Source: Pseudeuparius sepicola (Eukaryota; Arthropoda; Insecta; Coleoptera; Anthribidae). Taken from it: a stretch of DNA of 64,000 bases. The notes beneath the pieces were generated by a model. That model worked only from the letters and a program-made list of their open reading frames with translations. It was not told the DNA's origin and did no database searches. The translations under genes and the position numbers were made by a program. Positions 12,938 through 24,200 of the stretch are shown here, in pieces. Location: positions 10,310,001 to 10,374,000 of the forward strand of contig OY987306.1 in the NCBI GenBank assembly GCA_963920635.1. The letters are read 5' to 3'. The stretch's first letter is position 1. Every line of letters starts with the position of its first letter.

Positions 12938-13210
12938 TACAATGTTTCTGATATAGTTTAGACATTGTTAATTTGGAATGTTTTTCTTTTGACTGATGAG
13001 AATCCTTGTAAGTATTTTAAAATTTTTAAATATTTTTATTTATATAGTGAAAAATCTTTTAAGCATTTCTTAACCCTTTTTTAGCAAATTACTCGATGTA
13101 AAATTGTACCTGAGGTTGGCCGCTAAGCCGAAACGTACGTAGTGAAAAAGTTTTTTAATAAATATTGTTTTATTCGGTCGAATCCCAAGAAATTTGTGTT
13201 TTATTATTGA
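12938..13210 (+). mobile_element. 5'-truncated PLE tail insertion with hammerhead-like core
   Basis: This 270-bp segment is absent from the paralogous copy at 31183-31385. It ends with a hammerhead-like core followed by GGTCGAATCCCAAGAAATT, a tail shared with the PLE at 10579-12145. No coding sequence is visible. The boundaries are accurate to a few bases because of A-runs. It fits a short 3'-terminal copy of a PLE or a related small retroelement. Confidence 0.55.
13105..13145 (+). ncRNA. Hammerhead-like core, one core base changed
   Basis: CTGAGGT (13110-13116) stands where CTGANGA is expected. It is followed by stem TGGC...AGCC (13117-13129), GAAA (13130-13133), a two-base-pair helix III CG-TA-CG and a TA cleavage site. 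The architecture matches the other cores in this window, but the last A of CTGANGA is T, so activity is doubtful. Confidence 0.5.
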
Positions 13211-13734
13211 AAAAAAGAGCATAAAAAAATAAAAACCCCATTGCAATCACGATTATACCGCTATAAATAACAATAACTATGACTACAACTCATTTTAATA
13301 ATAATTTCAAACGTCATGGAAACACTTTTCATTTTGGTATTTTGTAATAATCAGCTGCTTTTGGCAGCGTCTATGGCCGGACTCAGGCAAATTTAGCTTC
13401 GTTGTGTCAAAATGACAGTGAAGGTTTTCCAGATCGTTCAAACTGGTTCAAACATTCGGCAATGAAAATATTCGCGGGTTTTCTACGTTTCGTGAGTTTT
13501 AGGTACCGTCATCTGTGTTGTTCTTGTTCGTGTTACTTTTCGTGTTATTAGTGCAAATGGGCTAGTTACTGACCTGAACTTATGATCAGGTTGCAGTTTT
13601 TGCTGCATTGGTGCCAACTTAGGATATCGAAATTACCAATTGACAGTCCCAGTAAGGACTTCTTAAAATAATTTGAGTATACCCAGTCTCGGGGACCATG
13701 CCAGCGTTACGTGGTTACACGTCCCCCTTTAAAT

Positions 13735-13938
13735 TGTTTGTTTATTTGTAAATATATATATATATATATTTTGTCTTGTATATATTTCTTAGCCTAATCT
13801 TAACCTAAAGACGTCACAAACATAAATACAAACACACAACACCCATAGCACATACCGTGGTGGGACTCGAACCCACAACGTACGGTGCCAAAGCGTGGGT
13901 CAAATCGAAAGAGCCACTCGGACACCGCCGCCCCGCGC
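13735..13938 (-). repeat. tRNA-derived SINE
   Basis: The minus strand starts with GGCGGTGTCCGAGTGG, which contains an A-box-like sequence (reverse of 13914-13924). It continues to a perfect B box GGTTCGAGTCC (reverse of 13863-13873) with matching stem sequence GTGGG...CCCAC. The AT-rich remainder ends in a TA dinucleotide run (13754-13770). The head resembles a class II (Ser/Leu-like) tRNA in its A-box region, but the middle does not fold as a functional tRNA. It is a different family from the SINE at 5.1-6.1 kb. No clear target duplication was found. Confidence 0.65.
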
Positions 13939-14039
13939 CGGTAATTCAATAATTATTATATAGATTACTAGATTACTTATACGGGAGGGCAAGTTCAGAC
14001 ACCGCCGGATAGATGGCTCCAGTTATCTCGAAAAGTACA

Positions 14040-14205
14040 GGTTGGTTTCTTTGAATTCAACCGCAACTGATTCATATCAGTAAAATTACTTCAAGGTATT
14101 GTTAAAAAGTAGTCACAATTCGTTTTAGTCCTACGTTAAAGTAAATTTAGCGCCCCCTGAGTTTCGTTGATGTGAACTAACTGCGGTTTAATAACTATTC
14201 CCAAA
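14040..14205. repeat. Repeat copy carrying the hAT empty site
   Basis: CATATCAGTAAAATTACTTC and the sequence after it match the left flank of the hAT element (38525-38573), then run directly into the right flank (43033-43090). A single GTAGTCAC at 14109-14116 corresponds to the duplicated GTAATCAC at the hAT ends. The right part shares GATGTGAACTAACTGCGGTT with 43072-43095. Confidence 0.7.
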
Positions 14206-14644
14206 ACTAAAGCAATGGTGGTGGCAGTAGCATGCGGTATGAAGGAACCATATACCGACTGTGGCGCTCTAGCGTCTGTGGCGACTCAGTCTTGACAATA
14301 TATTGAGTACAGGTGTGTGGAATGTGGCGTATAGAGCTTTCTTCGATTCGCGAGGCCATGAACCTATTAAAGTTGAAAGTAAACCGTGATTTAGTTTTAG
14401 TTTTGATGTATATTTGCACATTTCGTGCTTAGTTTTGTGTTTTGTCTGCTACTACAGTCTCCGTAAACAACGTGCATCGGTTGTGGGAAACTAAGAGCTC
14501 CCTATAGTCCTACGAACTCACTAAGTACTATTGATTGACATTAAAAGATCAAAACGATAATAAATTCACTTAGACTATGTATAGATCTGGAAAAAGGTTA
14601 AAAAAAGTAAATTTACGATATGTTGTGCAACTGGCAACTCCGCG

Positions 14645-16196
14645 CCCCGGAGGCATATTCGGAATTCGCCGACATATTAGCCGCTTCGGAACAATTCGGG
14701 TGTTGCGATCAGAGGCTCATAAAGTGCAGACGTATTAGACTAATACGTCAGCTATGTACCTTGTTAGTATTTGCATAATCACATAAAATTACGTCAGCTA
14801 TGTACCTTGTTAGTATCTATTTGCATAATCACATAAAATTAGTAAAGTACAGACTTATTAGATTAATACGTCGGCGATTTACAAAATAACGAAAACATTA
14901 CCTATATTGTATTAATATGGACTTAAACGTGTTATTCAGGGTGTTCGAAAAGTGCTACTATGGGCTAATATTTTTTGGATACAAATTATGTTATAAAAGC
15001 GTTTAGATAAAAAAAACTATATTGCTTATTTTATTAGGGCCTCGATTAGGACATTAGGACACAGAAAATTTACTCTAAATAAAGTTATTAATAATATATT
15101 ACGGAAAATAGTACCTTCTACTTATTTTTCTCAAAATATCTTAAATTGGGCCCAGAAAACTTCAATTCTTTCCCCACTTAACCTTCTCTATATCTCCGCT
15201 AGTTTCAGATTCTAGTAAAATCAGGCTTACGTTCACAAAATTTCATGTAAATCGAGTAATTTTTAGGAGAAAAAAAACACGAAAATCAGATTTCCGCCAT
15301 TTTCTCGGAAAATTTGAGGTTATGTTGATAAATGCCTTATAATAGGTACCTATAAAAGTTTTAAATTTTTTAATATCCGCTACTTTTGTGTTGAACATTG
15401 AACATTTTCAGCTAGGAGATTACGTTTCGCTCAAAAATCGCAAGAAACCAGTTTCAACCCCTAAACAACACCACCATTTCATTGATGCCTTATGTTTGAT
15501 GTTTTTTTTTATCTTTGTTATGACCCTAACTAAATTTTCCTGTTTGTCCTTGCCTGTTGATAATTTTATTTTTCCAAAAATGTATTCCAACAGAAAAGCC
15601 TTTTCATTTTTTATTTCCAATCCTCCTACTTCTGAATTTTTAGGTTACAGTCTGGTGTCTATTAATGACTCAAAATGCCCACACAGTTTACGAAAAGCGC
15701 TACGTCGTAGTAGATTCTTCTATGGCGCTACTTAGCGCTTTAAAAAACTGTAGGCACATTGAACACGGCAATAAATTTTTCTAAAAACTTATTATATCAT
15801 TCAAGCTCCCAGCGCACAAGACGCTATATAACATGGCGCGTATATAACATAAACATACCTAAACTTAAAATAATAAAAATCAACATAGGTACCTCAAATT
15901 CGCCCGTGTCGTTTATTTGCAACCTAATTATATTAGAGGATATCTGCCTATGAAAACTACTTAGTAAAGTCTCTAAATCCATTTTATAGATTTTTTAGCT
16001 ATTTATATTTATTTTAAATCACTACATCACAGACCACACCTGTGGAAAAGAAGTACTTACAAGATAAAAATGGTAAAATGCAGACGTATTCGTATTAGTC
16101 TGATACGTCTGCACTTTACGAGCCTCTGATCGCAGCACCCGAATTGTTCCGAAGCGGCTGATGTGTCGGCGAATTCCGAATATGGGCCCCGGGGTC
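14645..16196. mobile_element. TIR element of about 1.55 kb with a 21-bp palindrome near each end
   Basis: The terminal inverted repeats span about 110 bp: left 14645-14750 and right 16083-16196, sharing CGGAATTCGCCGACA and CGCTTCGGAACAATTCGGGT. Just inside is a near-perfect palindrome with arms GACGTATTAG and CTAATACGTC (14729-14749; right copy altered). The interior holds an unrecognised 115-aa ORF (15388-15735), which I do not call a gene. A partial copy lies at 33135-33310. The superfamily is unknown. Confidence 0.65.
14745..14840. repeat. 46-bp tandem duplication
   Basis: ACGTCAGCTATGTACCTTGT and about 26 following bases occur twice in direct tandem, starting at 14745 and 14791. The second copy has four extra bases (CTAT). 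Confidence 0.85.
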
Positions 16197-16371
16197 GGTA
16201 GCCTCGACGTGCGATCTTAATAGATCTGGTGAACGCCGTTAAGAAGGGGTTTTAATACACTTCTGAAAATATTTTCCCATCTGTGGTTAACATTTTTTTA
16301 CATCATGACTGAATCACCCTCTTATAGAGCCAGTAGCAAAAACGTTTCATACAATATGCTGTGTTAGTTGG

Positions 16372-16410
16372 ACCATAGAAGAATCTACTACGCCTAAATT
16401 CTTCTATGGT
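16372..16410. repeat. Short hairpin
   Basis: ACCATAGAAGAAT (16372-16384) and its exact inverse ATTCTTCTATGGT (16398-16410) are separated by 13 bases. A related piece, GATTCTTCTATGGC, lies at 15713-15726. Confidence 0.7.
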
Positions 16411-16571
16411 TAGACCCAGAATAATTTGCAACACTGCTTGGGCTGTTGTCTGTTGCGATCATGAATTGCAATCTTAAATGGTGGGTGATCTCGAAGTGCT
16501 TGTACAACAAGAACAAATGCGCAATGTGCCTTTATTTGGGGCGAGACAATTCGGGTATCGTTAATTCTGAA

Positions 16572-17131
16572 TACCTACTTCCTATACTTCAGTCTGGATA
16601 AAATAGAAAGTAGGTCAGTCATGAGCAGTATAGAATTCGCCGATTATTTCTATGAAAGCCACCATGGGCGTCCCCCTATTGTTTGAAATTCCCTAAATGG
16701 CCTAAATGAAGGTGTTTCCTGCATTTTTAACGTATAATTATTACAATAAACACTCCGAAATAAGGTGGCACAATCTACAGCACTCGCTCCCTGCCGTAAT
16801 GCAAAACCGCTGTTTTCAGTATGCACGGGAGAAGGTATTCGCGACGTGATACGCCCATGGATTGCGGACCCTCCAAAAATAGATATTTGGCGCGCTCGGC
16901 CTTTAAGCCAATCAGAGGCGCTAGAGCTGACAGAAGGAGAACCTGGAATTTGAGGTTGCCATATCAACGACGCAAGTGATCAGAAATCGCGGGTTATGGA
17001 TTATATTTCGACGTGGAAAGAAAGCTTTATATCCCACGTTTGGCAACTCTGTTTTTGATCATCGATCCAAATGCCGCATTGCGCAAGACTGACCTACTTT
17101 CTATTTTATTCATACTGGAGTATAGGTACTC
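16572..17131. mobile_element. Short TIR element (MITE-like, about 560 bp)
   Basis: About 47-bp terminal inverted repeats share AAAATAGAAAGTAGGTCAGTC (split over 16599-16620 and the reverse of 17087-17108) and outer TACCTATACT-like sequence. The interior is relatively GC-rich and contains CCAATCAGAGGCGC at about 16908-16921. The two overlapping ORFs inside are open on both strands with no known similarity. Confidence 0.65.
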
Positions 17132-17156
17132 GGTTGAAGACAGTTCACACTGGTTT

Positions 17157-17361
17157 GCCTTAAGCCGTTGACTGACGTATTAATAAAGACTGCTCACTGT
17201 CATCTTTGACAGTTCTCTGGCTCACCATGCGTTTCCCGCGCGGAGACAAAATACAATGCAAAATACATTATACATTGTCGACCATAGGCGCCATCTACTT
17301 TCCAGGACATGAAACTATAGCCGTGAGAAGTCTTATCAATACGCCAGTCAACGCTTAAGGC
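17157..17361. mobile_element. 205-bp MITE
   Basis: About 40-bp inverted ends: GCCTTAAGCCGTTGACTGAC on the left and, reversed, GCCTTAAGCGTTGACTGGC on the right, continuing through CGTATT and AAGACT. The small size and absence of coding sequence fit a miniature inverted-repeat element. Confidence 0.7.
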
Positions 17362-17642
17362 CTAAGCTATGAATCCGTTATTATCGCAAAAGTCGGCATT
17401 GTTTCAAAACCTTCCAGCACCTCAGTCCAAACACAACCGTGAACACAATTTTTGACAGGTAGGAGGCTAGCAGAAAATATGACGATTGTGAATCGGCGAT
17501 TCCCATGCGTTACTTCGGTATTTATTTTCCCCATAAGCAACTCATTGGCGTTATTTTAAAGGGAAACAATAATACCAGGTAAAAAATTGAGTTTTCGAAA
17601 ATGTATCTACATTTTTTACATGGATAATTAAAATTATCTTGC

Positions 17643-17990
17643 AGTCTTCTAAATTGCCTCTTCGAACTGGGTCGCCGTTAAATACTGAGTACTTTTACGA
17701 TAAAGCCGGTAACTTTTCGAACAGGAACAAGTTTGACATTTCCTGTATAAATCGCCTTATATCCACAGAATCACGACGGAATGATCGGCTTTTCCGACGG
17801 AATACCTCCGAGTTTCTACGTCGTCATTCCCGGCTTTCATAGCAATAAAACGTCGGCGCTTTTGATGCTGGAACGCATCAATCATGGAGACGGGGAAAGA
17901 AGGAAGAAATTATTAACTTGGTTTTGCAGCAACGTAGATGAAACAGTTATGATTGGTTTTGACAGGTTCATCATAATTCATATTTTATCT
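17643..17990 (+). pseudogene. Possible decayed coding segment of unknown function
   Basis: A splice-acceptor-like TTATCTTGCAG precedes 17644. One frame (17639-17842) and a second overlapping frame (17751-18017) are both open. The second includes GIPPSFYVVIPGFHSNKTSA, which reads like ordinary protein sequence. I do not recognise a family. The switch of frame near 17780 suggests a frameshift if this was ever one protein. It may be chance. Confidence 0.2.
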
Positions 17991-18190
17991 AGAAATGACC
18001 TTATTATATTTTTGTAAAAATTACTTAGATATAGATTTTTTCTACGCGAATAAGGGTATATTCGGTCATCAAAAACTGGCAAAATCAGAATGTCCTTTAA
18101 GGTTCAATTTTCCAAACTGTATTAAGCAGCAAGAGAAAATTATATTTTTTTGGGAATAGATGGTGGATTGTGGTATGATAATAGTTATTT

Positions 18191-18312
18191 ATGTACCAAG
18201 GCACCGAAGTTCAACTTTTTATGACTCATGTGGAGTTTAGTTGCTGAGGCCTCTGGCCGAGGCAAATAAACCACATAAGTCATAAAAAGAACTTCAGTGC
18301 CGAGGTACATAT
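18191..18312. repeat. Hairpin repeat, about 50-bp arms
   Basis: ATGTACCAAGGCACCGAAGT and about 30 following bases are inverted at 18262-18312 (AACTTCAGTGCCGAGGTACAT in reverse orientation), with GC-rich sequence at the loop. The sequence just outside the right arm, TATTTTTCTTGAAATCGG, resembles the outer arm of the hairpin at 18755-18965, so the two are probably related. Confidence 0.6.
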
Positions 18313-18703
18313 TATATTTTTCTTGAAATCGGAAAAAAAATGTTTTATTAGGCAAGAAAATAATAATAAGGGATCACCCGTCCACGAACCGACTACGCGC
18401 GGCGTTGCTTGACTTTACCGATCGCTCTACCTAGGACAAGCATAATGATGTACGGTACCTTCTGACAGAAAAACCAAACTGCTGCTTCTTGTGCAGCTTA
18501 CACAACAAATCTATTGTTTTTCAAATTTACTAAAATATGTATACTGAAGGATTGCGCTTCTATAGGAAACAATTTCGCAGTGTGTACGAAAAGTTAAATG
18601 AGCCTTTATCGGCCGGGTTTTGAATATTTGGTCACTTTTTACGGGCGATTTCTCCGCGTCTGACGTTTGATGTTTACATCTCGCCAAGGCCTACTTATTG
18701 AAA

Positions 18704-18740
18704 AAATCGTACAATAATGGGCTACATTATTGTACGATTT
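18704..18740. repeat. Perfect 16-bp hairpin
   Basis: AAATCGTACAATAATG (18704-18719) and its exact inverse (18725-18740) are separated by GGCTA. No T-run typical of a terminator follows closely. It may be the edge of a foldback element. Confidence 0.8.
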
Positions 18741-18754
18741 CTGTGCTTTTAATG

Positions 18755-18965
18755 ACGATTTTGGGACATTTTAATGCCGATTTCAAGAAAAATAGTTATA
18801 TACATTCCCAGATGCGTAAGTGCACTTTTTGGCCGAGGAGGTTGTTTAAAGACAGACGCAACGCCCGCGTTGCCTCGGTCCTTAAAAACCTCCGAGGCCA
18901 AAAAAGAGCTTACGCATCGTGCAATGTATTATATTTTTCCTGCTACCGACAATTTCAGGTTATGG
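18755..18965. mobile_element. Foldback element, about 100-bp arms
   Basis: Inner arms around GATGCGTAAG and GGCCGAGGAGGTT are inverted at AACCTCCGAGGCC and CTTACGCATC (18888-18922). Outer arms continue with ATATACATT and CTTGAAATCGGC-like sequence, more diverged. The GC-rich loop (18860-18885) reads through CGCAACGCCCGCGTTGCC, itself an inverted repeat. Confidence 0.6.
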
Positions 18966-19046
18966 GTACTTTGAATAAAGCTCTAAATACATATGGAGTA
19001 GATTGTGAGTAATAATGATCTTCAAAATAACCTTTGTTCAATTACT

Positions 19047-19205
19047 AAAAATGATAATCAGTGATAAACGGAAGAGACAGAATGCAGCGATAATAAAAAA
19101 TAAATACCTAAAAAACGTTGAGCTTTGTGTGGGATTTGAACCATGGATTTACGAATTACTAATCGCGTACTCTCACCCTACCGGTAGCGCGGCGCCTGTT
19201 AAATT
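19047..19205 (-). repeat. Uninterrupted copy of the tRNA-derived SINE
   Basis: It matches the split copy at 5059-6170: AATGATAATCAGTGATAA runs directly into GAATGCAGCGATAATAAAAA, then the tRNA-like head with the B-box-like GGTTCAAATCCCAC (reverse of about 19130-19143). It therefore serves as the empty site for the insertion at 5111-6019. Confidence 0.6.
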
Positions 19206-19959
19206 TGTTCTGTTATGCGGCTCTTATTTGACGCCAGAGAAACATTTAAATTATTAACTTTTCTTTGGTATAATTCGTGTTATTTATGATTAAAACCAGT
19301 TTGTAAAACGATTGTGGTGAAACCTATTAAAATTGACGCAAGATTCGTGTTGCTACATATATTTTATTAATGGTTTTAAGGTCCTTGCTGCGTAAGGGTT
19401 GCTAAGCAATACTTTTTGTACCTAGCAACCACTTTCGCAGCTAGCAACCAAAATAACAGGGCGGGCACCTAGAACATTTGACTTTCGCTTTCGGGCCAGC
19501 ATTATTCAATTGGTCGCTTTCAAGTTACACTTTATAATCATCTTATTCATTATATGGGTACAAAAAATTGAGTTGGAATAATTTTTGGGGAAAAGTGTGC
19601 TGGATATAAAAAATTTAGTATATACGTCTATTTAAACTTCTTTTACATCATCACACTTTCCTCACTGCGGGTCTATAATTTGATGGTTCAGAATTCACAG
19701 AGCTCGTTTTCTAATTAGTATATTTTGCGCGAGTGATGATACATTTTTTATAATTATTAGTACTTAGGGAAAGCAGCATAAATATTCAGCATTTCATTTC
19801 TAGCTACAAGTAAGGCGCTATTATGTTTATATACATTTTTTAAATTCCTCCCGAGTTAACCCCTTAAAACTACTGGAGACTGTAAATTCCAGTTGCTCCA
19901 GTTAATAACCTTCCAGGGCAGGGGTGCCCATTCGCCCCTGTTCCAAGGGAAGTATATGA

Positions 19960-20200
19960 AATAAACGTTCCTCGTAGTATCTACATGGCGAAGAGAGGGC
20001 TTCCATTATGTACATCTCCAAAAAAGGAAGTTCACCCAGACGAAATTAGATTAAGGGAGAAATGCAATTTCCACGCCAGCTAACGCGACGCGAATGGACC
20101 TCCTTGGAGTCACTTCTGATTCGATATTCGTTTTGTCCCCTCCGTCTGGCTCAAATAAAAATATGCCGATCGGAAGGTCTCACCAAATTACATTATCTAA
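19960..20200. repeat. Interspersed repeat, copy 1
   Basis: Shares with 28945-29150 the ordered blocks ATCCATTATGTA/TTCCATTATGTA, GAAATTAGATTAAGG(G)AGAAATG, AATTTCC.CGCC and GGACC(T)CTT/CT.GAGGTCACT.CTGATTC. Same orientation, moderately diverged. No coding potential recognised. Confidence 0.55.
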
Positions 20201-20499
20201 CCATTCTCTAGGGTTGGGTAGTGCTGAGAAAGCAATAAAGCGTTTTAACGGATTGAGTTGGAAATTTGGACACATGGAAAAGGTTTTATAGATTCACCTA
20301 GGAGTATAAATGTTGACAGATTATATACATGTAGAAAGACTTAAAGCCTCTCCCACCTGCTCGTTGTAGGGTAGAATGAGATGATTTGGAAATAATTTTA
20401 AACGATATTGGATGTTCTGTGTCGAAGTAATATTCAACAAGTATCTATATAGGTCGAGTTGGTTGACACAGGTGTATGTAAGGTTCGTGTTCTTCCACA

Positions 20500-20930
20500 C
20501 GTTTCTCCGATGTATACTTTACCGCATGAGCAAGGTATTCGATACACTCAACTCTAACTTAATTGTGTCCTATCTTTGGTGGGTCAATTTTGCGAGCTTA
20601 GAAAATTGGATTATAATGTTATGTCGTTTTAGTGATTTATTAGAAATTCAGTCTGTAATCTTATTTACGTATGGTAAAATGGATATACAAGAGAGGAGTT
20701 GAGTCGGTGCTTTTGTCGGTATGTCAGTATTAGATAGTAGGACATTAGTAGGTATTAGGATCAAGTTCGCGACTGAGGTTATCGGACCATTAAGGTATGT
20801 ATGTATTGTATGTGTTGATTTCCGATAAGCCGAAGACTCCAAGGAACTATCGTTCTTTCGGGAAACCAACACATCTAGAAAAGGAGGAGAACCCCCTTTT
20901 CCACTGACATGGTAAAGCTAATTCGCATCT
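20500..20930 (-). pseudogene. PLE reverse transcriptase C-terminal/connector remnant
   Basis: The minus strand reads ISFTMSVEK, then after a frameshift FLDVLVSRKNDSSLESSAYR and KSTHT. This is the PLE and related RT pattern 'FLDVLv.r..gsl...vYRKpTHT'. Further on it reads ILPYVNKITD, a stop, then SLKRHNIIIQF, matching the PLE connector 'PYV......i...l.kHni...f'. There is at least one frameshift and several stops. The catalytic YVDD region and the endonuclease are not seen. The copy is isolated, with no hammerhead next to it. Confidence 0.6.
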
Positions 20931-21299
20931 GGGGTTTCTTCATCTACTTGATAATTGTAAGGGAAATACGTGGATTTTAGGCAAAATTCGATATGTTTTA
21001 AAATATCCGCAGAAATATTATGAGATGAAAAGTATTACTAATGTATCTGTAATACGGACATTGGCAAATAAATATTCTAACTTTAATATGAAACTTTCTG
21101 AGTTTCCTACAAAAGGTTTTAAAATAGTGGCGAGGTATCTATGGAGAGTTTGTATGTAGAGGAGCAAATGGTGCTGACTACCTTAGAGGAAAGTTGGATT
21201 TGTGTATTTTAGAAAGGTCATAGAAACGGCAAATTTGAGAGTTGGGCGGAGGGATTTTTAATTTTTAATTAATTGAGACACGGGGCGTTCGATTGAGGT

Positions 21300-24200
21300 G
21301 ATTCTACTGTCGTCAAACCTTCCCTCACTTTTCATTCCCCACTACCTATTCCCATATAAATTGACAAGTATCTGACAATAGTACGGGAGGTAGCGTTCAT
21401 TTTATCGAGTCACTTTATACCGGCTCAAAATTCGTGGAACGCTTCCTTCAGTTATGCTATAAAGCATCGTGAACGTCAGCTGGCGCATCATTGCGGTGGG
21501 TGTGACAGCGGCAGCCTCCCAAAGGCGTAAAAAGCCAAGGGTTTTAAGACATTTCATTCCGGGTGAAAGTTTGTCAGACAGTACCTAATACAACAATGAA
21601 TAAAAATAGACAGCGGGCTGTAACGCTGTAACGTAGTGGAATACAGGTCGGCGGCTATTCATACGAACATGAAAAATATATTTATATTTTCAGTCATTTA
21701 ATTTCGGTTGAAAATTGGTCATGACGCCTATTTTTGATATTTATTAGACTTTTTTTTTGAGAAAACTCATTTTTCAAATTTACTGTTGCGAATACGCCCC
21801 CTATAGCGGCCGACCTACAAACTTAAATATAATTTCCAGCGATTTTTCGTGACCATATTACTTAAGAAGATTTTTCCCCAAAGCTCCAGGACTATTAATT
21901 CCTGAGATATGGTACCTCTTCACCCTTAATGAAACACCCTGTATATAGCTTGGATTTTCGGGGGGGATATATATATTTAGGCTGTGCCATTCGTCCCCAC
22001 GTCAATACAAGCTGTGCTCCAAGGGAACAGAATAACATCTGCCGACTACCTGCCGACTAACACGCCTCACAAACACACGCACACCCATACACACATACAA
22101 ACGCATGTTCTCAGTGGATCGAAAATGGGGACTATAGTAGTATACAAACATGTATGAAGTATTTACGAGAAAGAAAGCGGAAATTATTATATTTATGATT
22201 GAATTCGTATTATTGTATGAAAGCTGAGAACACATGAAGATAGTTTTTTTCCCAAAAGCTGATAATCACGAGCTGAAATTATGTAGAAAAAATCTTTTGA
22301 CTAGGAAATCGGAAGTTTAAAACGTGTACCTTCACTTAGGATTGGTCTCATCCCAGTAAGAAACCTCCTTCAGCTTGATTCTTGGATCTAAAAATAAGAA
22401 AAATTGAGTTCTGCGTTTCGGGAAATTAATTATAACGCGGTTTACTGCAAAAATAGACGAGAAAAAAGAGAATTACATTAAAATAACTTATGCTATCAAA
22501 AAGAAAACGTTTTAAGCTTCAAAAAAGTCATCTATTGAGTTTCAATATCTAATTTTATGCGGATATTATGAGCGGTTGAAATAAATGTTAAATATAGGAT
22601 AGTAAGAATTTATGAAAAATCTCTATGTTCCAAGTGAAAAAAAAAAAAAACAACAAACGAGGTTTGCTATCGTAATCTTATATTGCTCATTCAAAACTAC
22701 ATACATTTAGTAGAAACATTCTGTAATATTGCTCAAAAATATTACAAATTGACCATGTAACGTCAATTATTGTGAAAATGGATTAAATTTTGATCAAGGT
22801 CAATTTTACAATAATATGACGGGCGTATCCCTTCATGGAAATTAATGCTACAAGATTTTTTTTAATTGCTTTACGGTGTCACTTTCCAATAAACTTTGTT
22901 GCATATGAATTAGTTGTGTGTGTGTAAAAAGTTATTACTGTTTAACTGTCTCGCGCTCCACGCGCCGCTTTCAATTTCGGCTGCGTCTTAAATACGAGGA
23001 AGCATGAACACGAATGATCTTAAAAAAATTATCATTCATTACTTAATTATTTTACAAAAAATATGTAAATAATTTTTTTTGAGAAATTGCCTGCTCCTAC
23101 GAATGGTCTTACTTAAATTCTATAAAAACGCTTATTAAATAAGTTATTAACAAAAAACCTATATTTTTGACAGTTATTGTCAAATAAAAAAAATCGCACA
23201 CTATTTTGCGCTGCGGACTCTTCGGATTTTGTTTCAAGACTTCAAAACGAAGACATTCCAACAAAATATGAAACTCCCGGAATTTCTTCGAAGTTATTTT
23301 CCTAGTTGACTCCACGTATATATAGCGGCTCGGAAATGAGTAGAATGAGTGGGCGCTACAGGGGATCCAAAACGTGTTAGACTGAGAAAAATGCCCCTCT
23401 TGGGCATATGACACGTGACACGCATAGTCCGAACTGCATTTCTAAAGGTGCATGTCTGGCGAATAATGTGTAAGAATACAAATATCCTTAAAGAGAAATG
23501 AAATAAGTAATGAGAAATCAAATAAGGAACGAGCGAATATGAAATGGGATGTCACTATAATAAAATATTATAATCAGGGAATGAAGTAGTGTGAGGTGGT
23601 GTGGTGAAGCATGGGCAAATTGAAAACTGTAGAAGCGGCGCCATGCCTCCACTGAAGGATTCTCCACCTAATCGATTAGAAAGCAATGCGTGATTTATGT
23701 AACTTTATCTGCGATTGTAAGAAAAGGGGGTTAGCGGTAGGTCAATATAAATTACCTACCTATTTATTATTTTTGACTTTATAATAATATAATGGGGTGT
23801 TTGGTATTTTAAGGTTTTAATGTTAACCACTTTTTCGTAGTCAAGCCGAGACTTAAGACTATAACATTTGTTTTGTGCACGAAGGTGGACTGTAAACACC
23901 GGTTCAATTTTTAGAAGCTTTACTATGCTTATAGAATTACACGAGGTAGGTTAAGTTATAGAAGCAAAAACTTATGGCTAGCAAAAACACGTTCAGAATG
24001 ACTTGGCGCCGGAGTTTTTTCTTGTCACATGTCTGACATTGTTCCGCCGGGTGACCATTCTGTCGTCTTTCGTCACCGGAGCGCGCCTTGCTTCGCGAAG
24101 GCGGGCAGCCCGTTCGGGTCCATATTCTCCGCGAGCGGGGGTGTAGAGTACGGCGTTGACACCATTAATAGGTAATCAATTTTGTTTCGATTTCGATTTT

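Larger units (their letters stand above)
12848..13321. repeat. Interspersed repeat copy split by a PLE tail
   Basis: The flanks 12848-12938 and 13210-13321 together match the uninterrupted copy at 31183-31385, sharing CCAGTTAATGACGTCACTCA, TTACCCAAGTGATACGA and ACTACAACTCATTTTAATAA. The segment in between has no counterpart in the second copy. The family of the host repeat is unknown. Confidence 0.6.

Noticed and set aside
12985..13010. Another CTGATGA (ACTGATGAGAATCC)
   Set aside because: No stem II or GAAA after it within a plausible distance.
15388..15735. 115-aa ORF in the 14645-16196 element
   Set aside because: No transposase motif; the opposite strand is open too over much of the length. 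Probably chance in AT-rich DNA.
18704..18740. Perfect hairpin as a transcription terminator or miRNA precursor
   Set aside because: The stem is too short for a miRNA precursor and no T-run follows; bacterial-type terminators are not expected in this genome.
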